The notes under the pieces: generated by a model
The model's input: only the letters and a program-made list of their open reading frames with translations
What the model was told of the DNA's origin: nothing
The model's database searches: none
Position numbers and translations under genes: made by a program
Part shown: positions 1-9,135 of the stretch, one piece after another
How the letters are laid out: each line of letters starts with the position of its first letter
Numbering within the stretch: position 1 is the stretch's first letter
Assembly: GCF_020295405.1 (NCBI RefSeq)
Contig: NZ_JADEYP010000001.1
Location: 124,001-188,000, forward strand
Source: Sphingobacterium bovistauri
Lineage (GTDB): Bacteria; Bacteroidota; Bacteroidia; Sphingobacteriales; Sphingobacteriaceae
Length of the DNA: 64,000 nt
Reading direction: 5' to 3'

Positions 1-2
1 TC

Positions 3-539
3 ACCATCATAGATTTCACAAGACCTTCGACTGAAAAGAGAATGTTCGTTATTGATATAAAAAACAAAAAAATATTATTTAACAACATCGTATCACATGG
101 TCGTAATAGTGGGGAAAAATATGCTACCTCTTTTTCTAATAGACATGGATCGTTCCAAAGTTCATTAGGGTTTTATACAACAGGAAATACATATATGGGT
201 GGAAACGGCTTTTCGTTGGTTTTAAATGGTTTAGAGGATGGAATTAATGATCAGGCAAAAGCGAGAGCTGTCGTTATTCACGGAGCAGATTATTGTAGCC
301 AAAAAGTTATAAATAACACCGGTAGATTGGGGAGAAGCTACGGATGTCCCGCTCTACCTAGAGAACTAAACAAACCCATCATCAATACAATAAAAAATGG
401 CTCAATGTTATTTATTTATGCAGAAGACAAAAATTATTTAGCCAATTCAAAAATTCTTAAAAAAGGATCTGAGACAATGCTAGCACAGCTAAATGATAAA
501 GTAGTTGATGATATCGACACAACATATCAATCCTATTAA
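3..539 (+). CDS. L,D-transpeptidase catalytic domain protein (3' part)
   Basis: C-terminal part of a murein L,D-transpeptidase (YkuD_2-type) that would cross-link or modify peptidoglycan in the periplasm. The reading frame is open to the left edge of the window (TIIDFTRPSTEKRMFVIDI...), so the Met at base 42 is internal and the true start lies outside. Visible motifs are the catalytic-region VVIHGADY (around bases 270-290) and RSYGCPALP, whose Cys codon is at 345-347 and is the expected nucleophile. The gene ends just before a bidirectional terminator shared with the convergent aldo/keto reductase. The family call is firm; its exact cell-wall role is inferred. Confidence 0.85.
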   Translation, partial: TIIDFTRPSTEKRMFVIDIKNKKILFNNIVSHGRNSGEKYATSFSNRHGSFQSSLGFYTTGNTYMGGNGFSLVLNGLEDGINDQAKARAVVIHGADYCSQKVINNTGRLGRSYGCPALPRELNKPIINTIKNGSMLFIYAEDKNYLANSKILKKGSETMLAQLNDKVVDDIDTTYQSY

Positions 540-566
540 ATTTATAGAAGTTATATTTTAGTAGCT

Positions 567-604
567 AAAAAGGTCTTCATAATTCTATTATGAAGACCTT
601 TTTT
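567..604. terminator. Bidirectional intrinsic terminator
   Basis: Two perfect 16-base arms, 567-582 and 588-603, with a 5-base loop. The arms begin with A-runs and end in T-runs, so the hairpin works in both directions. It lies between the convergent L,D-transpeptidase and aldo/keto reductase genes. Confidence 0.85.
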
Positions 605-607
605 ACT

Positions 608-1504
608 TTAATGTATATGATCCGTATACAAGATCTGGGGTAATTTCAACGTTTCAAAATTTATTGACAAATTTTGAATTTCATTTTGCGCTAATAGTAT
701 ATTATCTAGCTGTTGCTCTGTTCTTATCCCTACTAGAGTTGAAGTTACGTTTTGATATTTCAACAAAAAAGCCAATAGAACCGATTCTTTCGATATACTA
801 TATTGTATAGCTAAATCTTCAACACAACTTGCTACATATTGTACATCATATTGACTATGGCTTAAATATTGTTTAGGATTTTTTCCTAATAGAAGTCCTT
901 GTGCAAAACCTCCTCTTGCCAATATTGACACTTGCTCACTTTTTAGCTGGTCAATATATGGAATAGGACGACTGTCTAATAAACTGAATTGCATCATATT
1001 GGATACAATATTAGACTCCTTTGCGAATCGTAAAAAAACATTGGGGCGAATAGAAGAAATACCGTATGCTTTAATTTTACCTTGTGCAACTAAGTTTTCC
1101 AACGTATCGACTACCTCTTCAAAATTATCTTCTTTGGTACCCCCATGAATCTGATATAAATCAATATAATCAGTCTGCAGACGTTTTAAAGATTGATCAA
1201 CAGCCAATTTAACATAGTTTGCTGACACATCCCAGTTCCAACCAGATCTATCTTCATTCCATTTGTTACCCACTTTTGTTGCTATAACGACCTGTTCACG
1301 GATATGCTTAGTAGCATTCCCCAATAGCACCTCATTTTCGCCATAATCATACAAATCAGCCGTATCAAAGAAATTAATCCCAAAGTCAATAGCTTTATGA
1401 ATCAAACGAGTATTTGTATCAATTGAATTCTGCTGTAAAGACATACATCCAAATGCGACTTCTGAAATTTGAATTTCCGATTTACCTAGTTGATTATATT
1501 TCAT
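608..1504 (-). CDS. Aldo/keto reductase
   Basis: NAD(P)H-dependent oxidoreductase of the aldo/keto reductase superfamily, cytosolic TIM barrel. The tetrad is visible as Asp47 and Tyr52 (FFDTADLYDYGENE), Lys77 (ATKVGNK) and His120 (DLYQIHGG). The first possible codon (1505-1507) is TTG; the ATG at 1502-1504 gives the usual MKYNQLGKSE start and is preferred. It follows the FKBP isomerase after three bases and is probably the last gene of a three-gene minus-strand operon. The substrate cannot be told from the sequence. Confidence 0.9.
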   Translation of the reverse strand: MKYNQLGKSEIQISEVAFGCMSLQQNSIDTNTRLIHKAIDFGINFFDTADLYDYGENEVLLGNATKHIREQVVIATKVGNKWNEDRSGWNWDVSANYVKLAVDQSLKRLQTDYIDLYQIHGGTKEDNFEEVVDTLENLVAQGKIKAYGISSIRPNVFLRFAKESNIVSNMMQFSLLDSRPIPYIDQLKSEQVSILARGGFAQGLLLGKNPKQYLSHSQYDVQYVASCVEDLAIQYSISKESVLLAFLLKYQNVTSTLVGIRTEQQLDNILLAQNEIQNLSINFETLKLPQILYTDHIH

Positions 1505-1507
1505 CAA

Positions 1508-2236
1508 TTATTTTATACCTAATAGCTCAACATCAAAAATCAACGCACTATAAGCAGGAATAGCGCCAGATGCTCTCTCACCATAAGCCAAATTGTAAGG
1601 AATAAAAAATCTATATTTAGCACCTACTTTCATCAAAGGAATTCCTATTTTCCAACCTTCAATTACACGGTTTAAATCTAATGTCAATGACTCATTACGG
1701 TCGTATGAACTATCGAACTGCGTACCGTCAATTAAGGTTCCCTTATAATGCACCTCAACTTCAGAATCTGGGGTAGGTTGTGCACCATTGCCCTCTTGCA
1801 ATATTTCATATTGAATACCTTCTGTGGTAGTTTTAACCTCTGGTCTTTGTTTATTTTTTGCTAAAAAGGCTTCTCCAGGCTCCCTTAATTCAGCATTTTT
1901 CTTCTCATAATTAGCCATAAGTTGTTTTTGGATAACATCCATATTTTGATCTTCAGTGAGCAACAATTTTTCACCTTTAATGGCTGCATTCAAACCTTTA
2001 TAAAACACTTCAGGAGTAATCTCAAAGCCCGCATTTTTAAAATTACTTACAACATCCACACCTAATGCATAGGACAAAGAGTCATTCGCTGTATTTAGCA
2101 CAAATTCTTTAACTACCGTTTTTTTAACTGGAGTCTTACTTGTTTTAGTTGTTTTAGTTGTTTTTTTTGTCTGTGCGTAACTATGATTTAGACCTGCACC
2201 AATAACTAATAAACAGTAGAAAAATTTTAATTTCAT
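1508..2236 (-). CDS. FKBP-type peptidyl-prolyl cis-trans isomerase
   Basis: Secreted prolyl isomerase of the FkpA/Mip type. It has a signal peptide (about residues 1-21), then a Lys/Thr-rich linker (residues 23-43) with repeated TKT units, an FKBP N-terminal helical dimerisation region (about 50-125) and a C-terminal FKBP domain (about 140-242) with VEVHYKGTLIDGTQFDSSYD and the loop AYGERASGAIPAYSALIFDV. Its ATG overlaps the stop of the upstream glycosyltransferase by four bases (ATGA), so translation is probably coupled. A role in folding envelope proteins is the family expectation. Confidence 0.92.
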   Translation of the reverse strand: MKLKFFYCLLVIGAGLNHSYAQTKKTTKTTKTSKTPVKKTVVKEFVLNTANDSLSYALGVDVVSNFKNAGFEITPEVFYKGLNAAIKGEKLLLTEDQNMDVIQKQLMANYEKKNAELREPGEAFLAKNKQRPEVKTTTEGIQYEILQEGNGAQPTPDSEVEVHYKGTLIDGTQFDSSYDRNESLTLDLNRVIEGWKIGIPLMKVGAKYRFFIPYNLAYGERASGAIPAYSALIFDVELLGIK

Positions 2237-3219
2237 GTATTCTTATTTATAATTGTTTCAACGATTTGCATCGTATTATTAGGATAATCAACTTTTACAA
2301 TATTCGTACTATTGAGCCAGAGTTCTATATCATATTCATATTTTCTCTTCAAGCTTTTTATGACAGGAACTCCGATATCTTCCAATGCGGCAGCATTTAA
2401 ATGTTGCTCATATTGATTTTTCATTGGAATGGCCAAAATCTTTTTACCTAAATATAATGCTTCAGCAGGTGTTTCGAATCCAGCTCCACACAATACACCT
2501 TCTGCAGATGCCATACTTTTAACAAATTCTTCATTGTTAATAGGCTGAATATTCACATTTTTAAAATGTAAAGGTTTTGTATTGTGTTTAGAAAAAACTT
2601 TCCAGCGAATATCTGAAAATTTGGTAAGATGTTTTAATAAATGTGCATCATCATAGGATGGCAAATAAACCGTATAATGACCTTGATTAGTAGGTTGAAG
2701 ATTGCGAATAGACTCTCTAATGACAGGTGTAAAAATAGATTTATGGTATTGTTTGAAATGAAAACCATAAGCCTGCGATACGGGAGAATAATTTTTCATT
2801 ATAAACTTACCCATCATATCCGTTTCATCTGGTTTTGGACTATCAGGATGCATCGCTCCTATTTGATGGCTCAAACCAATACAGGGTATATCCTTCGTCT
2901 GACAAGCCCAAGCGGTAATAGGTTCAAAATCATTGATTACTAAATCATATTGCTCAACCGGAACTTCATTTATTTCTTGCATCAATTTCCGGATGGTAGA
3001 ACTCATAAAAGTCTTCCATAAATCTACACCTCCCGACTTACCGAAAATAAAACTTAAACCATGAAGTCTGTATTTAATTTCGAATGGCAAAGAAATATCA
3101 GCCTGAATACCACTAATCAATACATCTACTTCACCAAAGGCTTGAAGACAAGGAATAATATCCATTGCACGGCATAAATGCCCATTTCCTGTTCCCTGAA
3201 TAGCATAAAGTATCTTCAT
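2233..3219 (-). CDS. Glycosyltransferase-like protein, GT-B fold
   Basis: Protein of 328 residues resembling the MurG/UDP-glycosyltransferase (GT-B) superfamily. The N-terminal GTGNGHLCRAMDI glycine-rich loop and the C-terminal GAGFETPAEALYLGKKILAIP donor-binding segment are both visible. No transmembrane segment or signal peptide is seen, so it is probably cytosolic or at the membrane face. It is first in an operon with FKBP and aldo/keto reductase, overlapping the FKBP start by four bases. Acceptor and donor are unknown; no cell-wall or lipopolysaccharide genes lie nearby to suggest one. Confidence 0.8.
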   Translation of the reverse strand: MKILYAIQGTGNGHLCRAMDIIPCLQAFGEVDVLISGIQADISLPFEIKYRLHGLSFIFGKSGGVDLWKTFMSSTIRKLMQEINEVPVEQYDLVINDFEPITAWACQTKDIPCIGLSHQIGAMHPDSPKPDETDMMGKFIMKNYSPVSQAYGFHFKQYHKSIFTPVIRESIRNLQPTNQGHYTVYLPSYDDAHLLKHLTKFSDIRWKVFSKHNTKPLHFKNVNIQPINNEEFVKSMASAEGVLCGAGFETPAEALYLGKKILAIPMKNQYEQHLNAAALEDIGVPVIKSLKRKYEYDIELWLNSTNIVKVDYPNNTMQIVETIINKNT

Positions 3220-3334
3220 CTAAGCAATTAGTATATGAGTCGAAAATACATATTTTTATCCAATTGCCGTCCTATTTTACAACAAACAATTTTTAAGATT
3301 TTTTTTCTTAAATTAACAATACAATTCACTAATT

Positions 3335-4270
3335 ATGAAACCATTCCCTTTTATATTAATAATTATAGGTATTCTGTTATCATCTTGGGGATTCAATCCG
3401 CATAAAAAAATAAATGAGACTGCAGTATTTCTATTACCTAAAGAATTAGCCATATTTTACAAAAAGAACATAAAAACAATTACCGAAAAAGCAGTAGATG
3501 CAGACAAGAGATGCTATATAGATACGATAGAAGGTCCAAAGCACTATATTGATCTGGATAAATATGAAAATGTAGATAGCATACCAATACATTGGTCAAA
3601 AGCTAAAGAAAAACTAACTGAAAAGAAACTGTTAGCACAAGGCATTGTTCCGTGGCAAATTAATAGAACCTATATGAATCTTGTGGAAGCTTTCAAAATC
3701 AAAAATTTGAGACGTATAATCCAGTATAGTGCAGATCTAGGACATTATGTTGCAGATGCTCATGTCCCATTACACACAACTAGCAATTATAACGGTCAAT
3801 ATTCAAATCAAATAGGAATACATGCCTTATGGGAAACTAGAATACCCGAAATGTATATGAAAAAGTATGATTTATTTATTGGATCAGCAGTCTATATATC
3901 AGATCCAGTAGATTATGCTTGGAAAATAGTTAAGCAAAGTAATAGTTTGGTTGATTCGGTCTTGCATATCGAAAAACAACTATCGATGAAATTCAAATCA
4001 TCAGCTATCAAGACTTACATTGAAAGAAATAATCAACTTATACAAACCTATTCTGATAGCTACACAGAGGCATATGACATAGCTATGAATGGAATGGTCG
4101 AACGTAGATTTAAAGCGTCCATTCATGCTGTTGCTTCATTTTGGTATTCGGCTTGGATAGATGCTGGTCAACCGAATTTGAATAATGTTAATTTCAACTT
4201 CAGTGAAGAACGTATTGAAATTAATGTTGACAGTAAAAAGTCTTTAGGAAGAGAAGAATGGCATGAGTAA
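3335..4270 (+). CDS. Secreted zinc-dependent phospholipase C / S1-P1 nuclease-like protein
   Basis: Exported protein (hydrophobic residues 5-17) whose mature part would start near the metal-binding Trp18 of WGFNPHKKINETA. Candidate trinuclear-zinc ligands in order are Trp18, His23, an Asp near 55-57, His70 (PKHYIDLD), Asp134/His137 and Asp141/His147 (LGHYVADAHVPLHTTS) and His163 (GIHALWE). This pattern belongs to the zinc phospholipase C / S1-P1 nuclease fold. I cannot tell lipase from nuclease activity. It converges on the next gene with a single base between stop codons and no hairpin between them. Confidence 0.8.
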   Translation: MKPFPFILIIIGILLSSWGFNPHKKINETAVFLLPKELAIFYKKNIKTITEKAVDADKRCYIDTIEGPKHYIDLDKYENVDSIPIHWSKAKEKLTEKKLLAQGIVPWQINRTYMNLVEAFKIKNLRRIIQYSADLGHYVADAHVPLHTTSNYNGQYSNQIGIHALWETRIPEMYMKKYDLFIGSAVYISDPVDYAWKIVKQSNSLVDSVLHIEKQLSMKFKSSAIKTYIERNNQLIQTYSDSYTEAYDIAMNGMVERRFKASIHAVASFWYSAWIDAGQPNLNNVNFNFSEERIEINVDSKKSLGREEWHE

Positions 4271-4271
4271 T

Positions 4272-7200
4272 CTAATTCAACAGCTCTCTTGTGATTAGTA
4301 TTGAACCTTTTTTTATAATTGTCTTAGTTCCCTTTTTATTTAATTTCAATATATAAAAATACGTTCCGTCTCGCACTGTATTACTTACTTGCCAATTATT
4401 TTTATAATTTAAATCATGATGGATTAAATTCTTAAAACGATCAAACAATTGTATTTCTACCGTTTCAAATTGATATAATCCTATTATTTCAAAAGTATCA
4501 TTTAAACCATCTCCATTAGGCGTAATAACATTAGGAATCAAAAAACCCGAGACATCAACTTTGACTGTAGCGGGATCAGACCAATTGCCATTCTTGTCCA
4601 TGATACGATATGTAAATTCATCTACTCCCGAAAATGTTTTATTCGATTCATACTTAAACTCACCATTACCAAGATACCGAAGAGTACCATTTAATGGTTG
4701 ATTTATAATTGTGATACTCTCAAAATCTAATTCACTGTATTCAACAGAATCATTTTGCGCAGGGGTCATAGTTGTATTTGAATTGTAATGTTGAATAAAA
4801 TAATCATCTATAGCTTTCGGAATAGTCTTGACAATGGTTAATTCTACACGTACAATATTACTCATGAGCCTACTATTGTCATATACCCTATATGTAAAAT
4901 AATCCAATCCACTCTCAAAGTTATTAAATTGGGTATACTGAACTGTCAACCCATCTACTGCTAAATTTCCTAAAGTTGGCTGCTCAATAATTTCGATATG
5001 GCCATCACTCCAATTGCTATTACCCTGTTTATCATTTTTCAAAATATCCAACGTAGAAATATTACCCTGGTATATTTCTAAAAAATCTTCCACAGCAACC
5101 GGAGCCGTAGCAACTAGCGTTATGGTCTTTTCGTCATTTTCAAAAGTTGTTCCTGAAATATCATGTAGGCTATTATTATACTTTGAATCAACCACCTCTA
5201 CTAATGCTGTATTTTCGACAAACCCCACCTGAACATCAGCATTATTCAAGGGATAGGAATACTCAAAAACCATCGTTTGATTCTTCATCTGGCCAGCATA
5301 AACCAACTGAGATTCATTAAATAACAAATGATCAGTAATCTTGATTTTTTCTATTGGAATGTCACCTTGATGCTTAACTTCAAGAGCATATTTTATGGAA
5401 TCACCCAAGGTAAATCTACCATTCTCTCCTGACCCTCTATTTACCACTATTTTTCTTAGTTGTATCAAGGGAGATTTGTCAATATCTATGATTGTAAGAT
5501 CATCCGAGTTGAATTGTGTTCCTGAAACATCCGTAACATTAAAATTTCTTGGGTTTTGACCAATTATGGAAGCTGTATTTTCTACATGTTTTTTTTGAAC
5601 ATCATCTTCAGTAATCGTATACTGTACAGTAATAGAGTGCTCTTGTGTAGGCATAAGTACTATATCTTGTAAGGAAATCGGCTGAGATGACAACAAACTA
5701 TCCACAATAACCAATCCTTTCAACTGAACAAATCCAACATTCTTTACAGTAAATGTATATTCTAGCATTTCACCAATTTCCTGAAATCCATTTTTATCTG
5801 TATCTATATGTCTTACGCTTTTTCTTAAAGCCACTTTTCCTCTTTCATTAACTGGCTCAAGAAGAAAAACATCTCTATTTATTTTTACATTATTACATCC
5901 ATCAGGAGAGCACTCCTCTCGTGCAGACTTCGGTGCTAACTCTGCATTATCAGTTGATGTAGCATCAGGATCGGTTATTCCAACCGGACGGACTATACCT
6001 GCCTCAGTGTTGACGAAGCCATAAGTAGCATCGGGGACGTTATTTGCGTATGCTTTTATACTAAATTCAACCAAACAACCATTTTTTATATTTATAGGTA
6101 CCAATAACGAATTAGATGAAATATTCACAGCCCCAATATTAGCACAATCAGAGTCCTTAAATGTTATATTTTCTATAATAAAACCCAATGGTAAACTATA
6201 TTCAAACTTCGCACCTATAGCATCTGAGGGCCCATTGTTGCGAACGCTTATGGTATAATTAACCTGTTCATTTAACTCAATTGTATCCTTATCCACTTCT
6301 ATACCCACCACCTCTAAATCGGCAACTGCTACAACAATATCTTTGGCTATAGATTCTTCAACATGAACAGCATAGGACCACGTATCCATCGCCATATTAT
6401 TCCCAAAACTATTTGATCCAGTAAATAGGTTATTGTTCAAACCTCCTCCAGGAGTTGAAATATTATATGTTCCCCAACGATGTCCATTTATATTACTTGG
6501 TATGCCGGACAGATTGACAATTGGATTGGAATGCTCTGCTAAAAATGCCCCCTTTGGAATATCACTATCATCCCAATATAAAATAGCGGGCTGTACGGTG
6601 TTACTTGTTCGATCCACTCGTTCGAGCTTTAATCCATTTGGATTAATCTCTGTATCAAAATACGGAAAATGAACCTCACCCTCTATTGATGCAATACTTG
6701 CCTCAATTCGATAATCACCACTAGGAACCATTTTTCCCTCACCATCTTTCGCGTCCCACACGACTAAATTTGCACCAACTGTAGCTTGATAAATAATTTC
6801 ACGATACGGAAAAGAAACCAAACTATCAGTACTTCTTATCGTAATCTTGTAACGTCCGGAATAATTAGTTACAAAACCAATTTTTGCTCCCTTCGCGTTT
6901 ATATTCTTTTCTGTCTCCTCTGAAGAAATAAAATGTATATCCTCTACAGTAGGAATTTCGATTTCATTAAGCAACCAAGTGTTTCCTCTATAACTAGAGC
7001 TTTGGGTTGGTAGATCATTATTTGGTAGCGAATAAAATATCTTGTGTGTTATATACTCCGTACCTACATCATTCGTATTCGGATCATGAACCGATGCTCT
7101 ATAACCATCAATTGAACTTTTATAACTTGGTGATCCGTCATCATTTAATATTCCTGAATTATTCACAAAATATGTGAATTTTAAACCTATACCACCATTT

Positions 7201-7892
7201 CCGTCTACCTTATAATAATAGCCATCTTTCGTCAATACATAATTAACACCATAAAATGCACGGGTAGGATCTGCCATATTGCCACCATTCATATGGATAT
7301 TTAACACATTGACAAACACTCTACCTTGAAGCCATTCTGAATCCTGGGTATTTCGTACTGATACATCCCAAGCAGCTATAATGTTTAGACCATCTGGTTG
7401 ATTCCAATTTTCATCAGCTAATATATTTGGAATATTATTATTGGCAAGCAAACTATCGGGTGTAAAAAACTCTACAGTCCAAATACCTTCTTCATCAGAT
7501 TTCACTTCAAACGGTTCATAGCCACTTCGAGGTCCCGCTAATTCGGCATCTCTATTACTCATCCCATTTGACCCAATAATTTTTCCCTTCACCAAATTAT
7601 TTCCATTACTAAAAACAGCACCTGTTGGACTAATGATGCGTATCGTTCCATTCCGAACCCCCTGTGCACTTGAGGCTACTGCTAAAGTCTCTCCATTCCT
7701 AACATAGGCAAAATGCTTAGCATGATTATAAAATTTATGAGATAAGTTGACCCCAGCATACGTCATACTTTCCATAAAGGCACGACCACCTCTGACACCT
7801 TTTGGGTATAAGTCTTTTGAACCGTCAGCCAAAGCTTTAAAATTGCCAAATACAAAAAGAAGTAGGTATACAGTGTTTAGGAATAACCTCAT
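4272..7892 (-). CDS. Large secreted protein with DUF11 and Ig-like repeats and a type IX (type B) sorting domain
   Basis: Protein of 1206 residues with a signal peptide (about 1-22). The N-terminal ~500 residues are of unknown fold. Then come DUF11-like repeats at about 520-660, 690-800 and 815-920 (for example ITVQYTITEDDVQKKHVENT), cadherin/Ig-like repeats at about 940-1110 (SGLDYFTYRVYDNSR; SGVDEFTYRIMD) and a C-terminal gliding-motility-associated domain from about 1113 (NVITPNGDGLNDTFEI). The last is the type B signal of the type IX secretion system, so the protein should be exported and held at or released from the surface, probably as an adhesin or matrix protein. A TATATTTG box lies about 25 bases before the ATG. 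Confidence 0.88.
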   Translation of the reverse strand: MRLFLNTVYLLLFVFGNFKALADGSKDLYPKGVRGGRAFMESMTYAGVNLSHKFYNHAKHFAYVRNGETLAVASSAQGVRNGTIRIISPTGAVFSNGNNLVKGKIIGSNGMSNRDAELAGPRSGYEPFEVKSDEEGIWTVEFFTPDSLLANNNIPNILADENWNQPDGLNIIAAWDVSVRNTQDSEWLQGRVFVNVLNIHMNGGNMADPTRAFYGVNYVLTKDGYYYKVDGNGGIGLKFTYFVNNSGILNDDGSPSYKSSIDGYRASVHDPNTNDVGTEYITHKIFYSLPNNDLPTQSSSYRGNTWLLNEIEIPTVEDIHFISSEETEKNINAKGAKIGFVTNYSGRYKITIRSTDSLVSFPYREIIYQATVGANLVVWDAKDGEGKMVPSGDYRIEASIASIEGEVHFPYFDTEINPNGLKLERVDRTSNTVQPAILYWDDSDIPKGAFLAEHSNPIVNLSGIPSNINGHRWGTYNISTPGGGLNNNLFTGSNSFGNNMAMDTWSYAVHVEESIAKDIVVAVADLEVVGIEVDKDTIELNEQVNYTISVRNNGPSDAIGAKFEYSLPLGFIIENITFKDSDCANIGAVNISSNSLLVPINIKNGCLVEFSIKAYANNVPDATYGFVNTEAGIVRPVGITDPDATSTDNAELAPKSAREECSPDGCNNVKINRDVFLLEPVNERGKVALRKSVRHIDTDKNGFQEIGEMLEYTFTVKNVGFVQLKGLVIVDSLLSSQPISLQDIVLMPTQEHSITVQYTITEDDVQKKHVENTASIIGQNPRNFNVTDVSGTQFNSDDLTIIDIDKSPLIQLRKIVVNRGSGENGRFTLGDSIKYALEVKHQGDIPIEKIKITDHLLFNESQLVYAGQMKNQTMVFEYSYPLNNADVQVGFVENTALVEVVDSKYNNSLHDISGTTFENDEKTITLVATAPVAVEDFLEIYQGNISTLDILKNDKQGNSNWSDGHIEIIEQPTLGNLAVDGLTVQYTQFNNFESGLDYFTYRVYDNSRLMSNIVRVELTIVKTIPKAIDDYFIQHYNSNTTMTPAQNDSVEYSELDFESITIINQPLNGTLRYLGNGEFKYESNKTFSGVDEFTYRIMDKNGNWSDPATVKVDVSGFLIPNVITPNGDGLNDTFEIIGLYQFETVEIQLFDRFKNLIHHDLNYKNNWQVSNTVRDGTYFYILKLNKKGTKTIIKKGSILITRELLN

Positions 7893-7917
7893 ATCATAAT
7901 TTAGAACACACCTTTAC

Positions 7918-7949
7918 CAAATATAGCATTTTGACAATTAAATAACCAA
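7918..7949 (-). promoter_or_regulatory. Probable promoter of the large secreted protein gene
   Basis: On the minus strand, TATATTTG (7925 to 7918) fits the Bacteroidota -7 consensus TAnnTTTG, with a TTG at 7949-7947 some 21 bases upstream as the -33 element. The expected start of transcription leaves a leader of about 20 bases. Identified by pattern only. Confidence 0.5.
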
Positions 7950-8000
7950 GACATTACAACTTTCCTAAATGCTTAACCATAACTTAACAGTAATAAATCG

Positions 8001-8008
8001 TACCTTTG
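8001..8008 (+). promoter_or_regulatory. -7 promoter box of queE
   Basis: TACCTTTG matches TAnnTTTG 18 bases before the queE ATG. No good -33 TTG is present at the expected distance, so only half of the promoter is supported. A short AGGA lies right before the ATG. Confidence 0.45.
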
Positions 8009-8026
8009 CATTCAAAAAAATAGGAA

Positions 8027-8650
8027 ATGTCACATCAAGTACCAGAAGATGGATCGTTGTTGCCCTTAATGGAGGAGTTTTACACAATTCAAGGAGAAGG
8101 ATATCATACAGGCAAAGCTGCTTATTTTATCCGTCTAGGTGGTTGTGATATAGGCTGTCATTGGTGTGATGTCAAAGAGAGCTGGGATGCAACTTTACAC
8201 CCCTTAACCTCAGCAGAAAAAATTGTAGAAACTGCTAAACTTCACCCATCTAAAACTGTTGTTATTACGGGCGGTGAACCTTTAATTTACAATTTAGACT
8301 TACTGACAAAAAGACTTAAAGAAGAAGGGATTAAGACTTTTATTGAAACATCTGGAGCTTATCCTTTGAGTGGTCATTGGGATTGGATATGTCTTTCTCC
8401 TAAAAAATTTAAAGGTCCAAGACCTGATGTATTAGCTGCTGCAGGAGAATTAAAAGTAATCGTTTTCAATAAGTCAGATTTTCAATGGGCAGAAGAGCAC
8501 GCTAAAATGGTTAGCGAAAACTGTAAGTTATATTTACAACCAGAATGGTCAAAAGCTACGGAAGTAACTCCTATGATTATTGAATATGTAAAGGATAATC
8601 CAAAATGGAATATCTCATTACAAACGCACAAATACCTGAATATCCCATAA
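8027..8650 (+). CDS. queE: 7-carboxy-7-deazaguanine synthase
   Basis: Radical-SAM enzyme that contracts 6-carboxy-tetrahydropterin to 7-carboxy-7-deazaguanine in the queuosine/preQ0 pathway, cytosolic. The cluster motif is CDIGCHWCD (Cys-x3-Cys-x2-Cys, residues about 37-44), preceded by EEFYTIQGEGYHTGKAAYFI, the QueE substrate/SAM region, and followed by VVITGGEPLIY. The length of 207 residues is normal for the short QueE form. It stands alone here, with its own promoter box and a terminator; queC, queD and queF are not in the window. Confidence 0.95.
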   Translation: MSHQVPEDGSLLPLMEEFYTIQGEGYHTGKAAYFIRLGGCDIGCHWCDVKESWDATLHPLTSAEKIVETAKLHPSKTVVITGGEPLIYNLDLLTKRLKEEGIKTFIETSGAYPLSGHWDWICLSPKKFKGPRPDVLAAAGELKVIVFNKSDFQWAEEHAKMVSENCKLYLQPEWSKATEVTPMIIEYVKDNPKWNISLQTHKYLNIP

Positions 8651-8704
8651 GCAACTAAACTACAATGAATTAAAGCTAACTTTCATTGATAAATAGAAAT
8701 ACAT

Positions 8705-8744
8705 AAAATCAGTAGTAAATATGATGTTACTACTGATTTTTTAT
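8705..8744 (+). terminator. Intrinsic terminator after queE
   Basis: Perfect 14-base arms 8705-8718 and 8727-8740 around an 8-base loop, followed by TTATTTAT. Confidence 0.8.
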
Positions 8745-9135
8745 TTATAAGCTAACACCTTCCCATTCAATCCTGCCAATACTTACTATTGATTAATAAT
8801 CTAATCAGTAATTCTTGATCATATATTGCTTTACATAAAAATATTACTATTTAAAATTAACAAGCCACAAAGTAATATTTTATGATATTTTGGCAACGAT
8901 TTCGTTATTTTATTTTAATAATTGCATTTTTTTTAATCAACTTTGTCAAAGTAATTATCTGATATAAAATTTGGATACTTCATTAAAGAGGCAATATTAA
9001 AATGTATTATCTATACTATCTGAATTTTGATAATACGCTAAACCTTGAACCATTAAATACAAAATTGCTGAGCAAGCGATATTATTTAATCAATTATTTT
9101 GTTAATTATTAACAGTTATAAATTTCAATTAAAAA
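8745..9135. other. AT-rich non-coding region before the GAPDH gene, with an inverted repeat
   Basis: No reading frame of interest. An 11-base perfect inverted repeat, AAAATATTACT at 8837-8847 and AGTAATATTTT at 8871-8881, separated by 23 bases, could be an operator or an mRNA hairpin for the downstream gene. No clear TAnnTTTG promoter was found. Confidence 0.4.
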
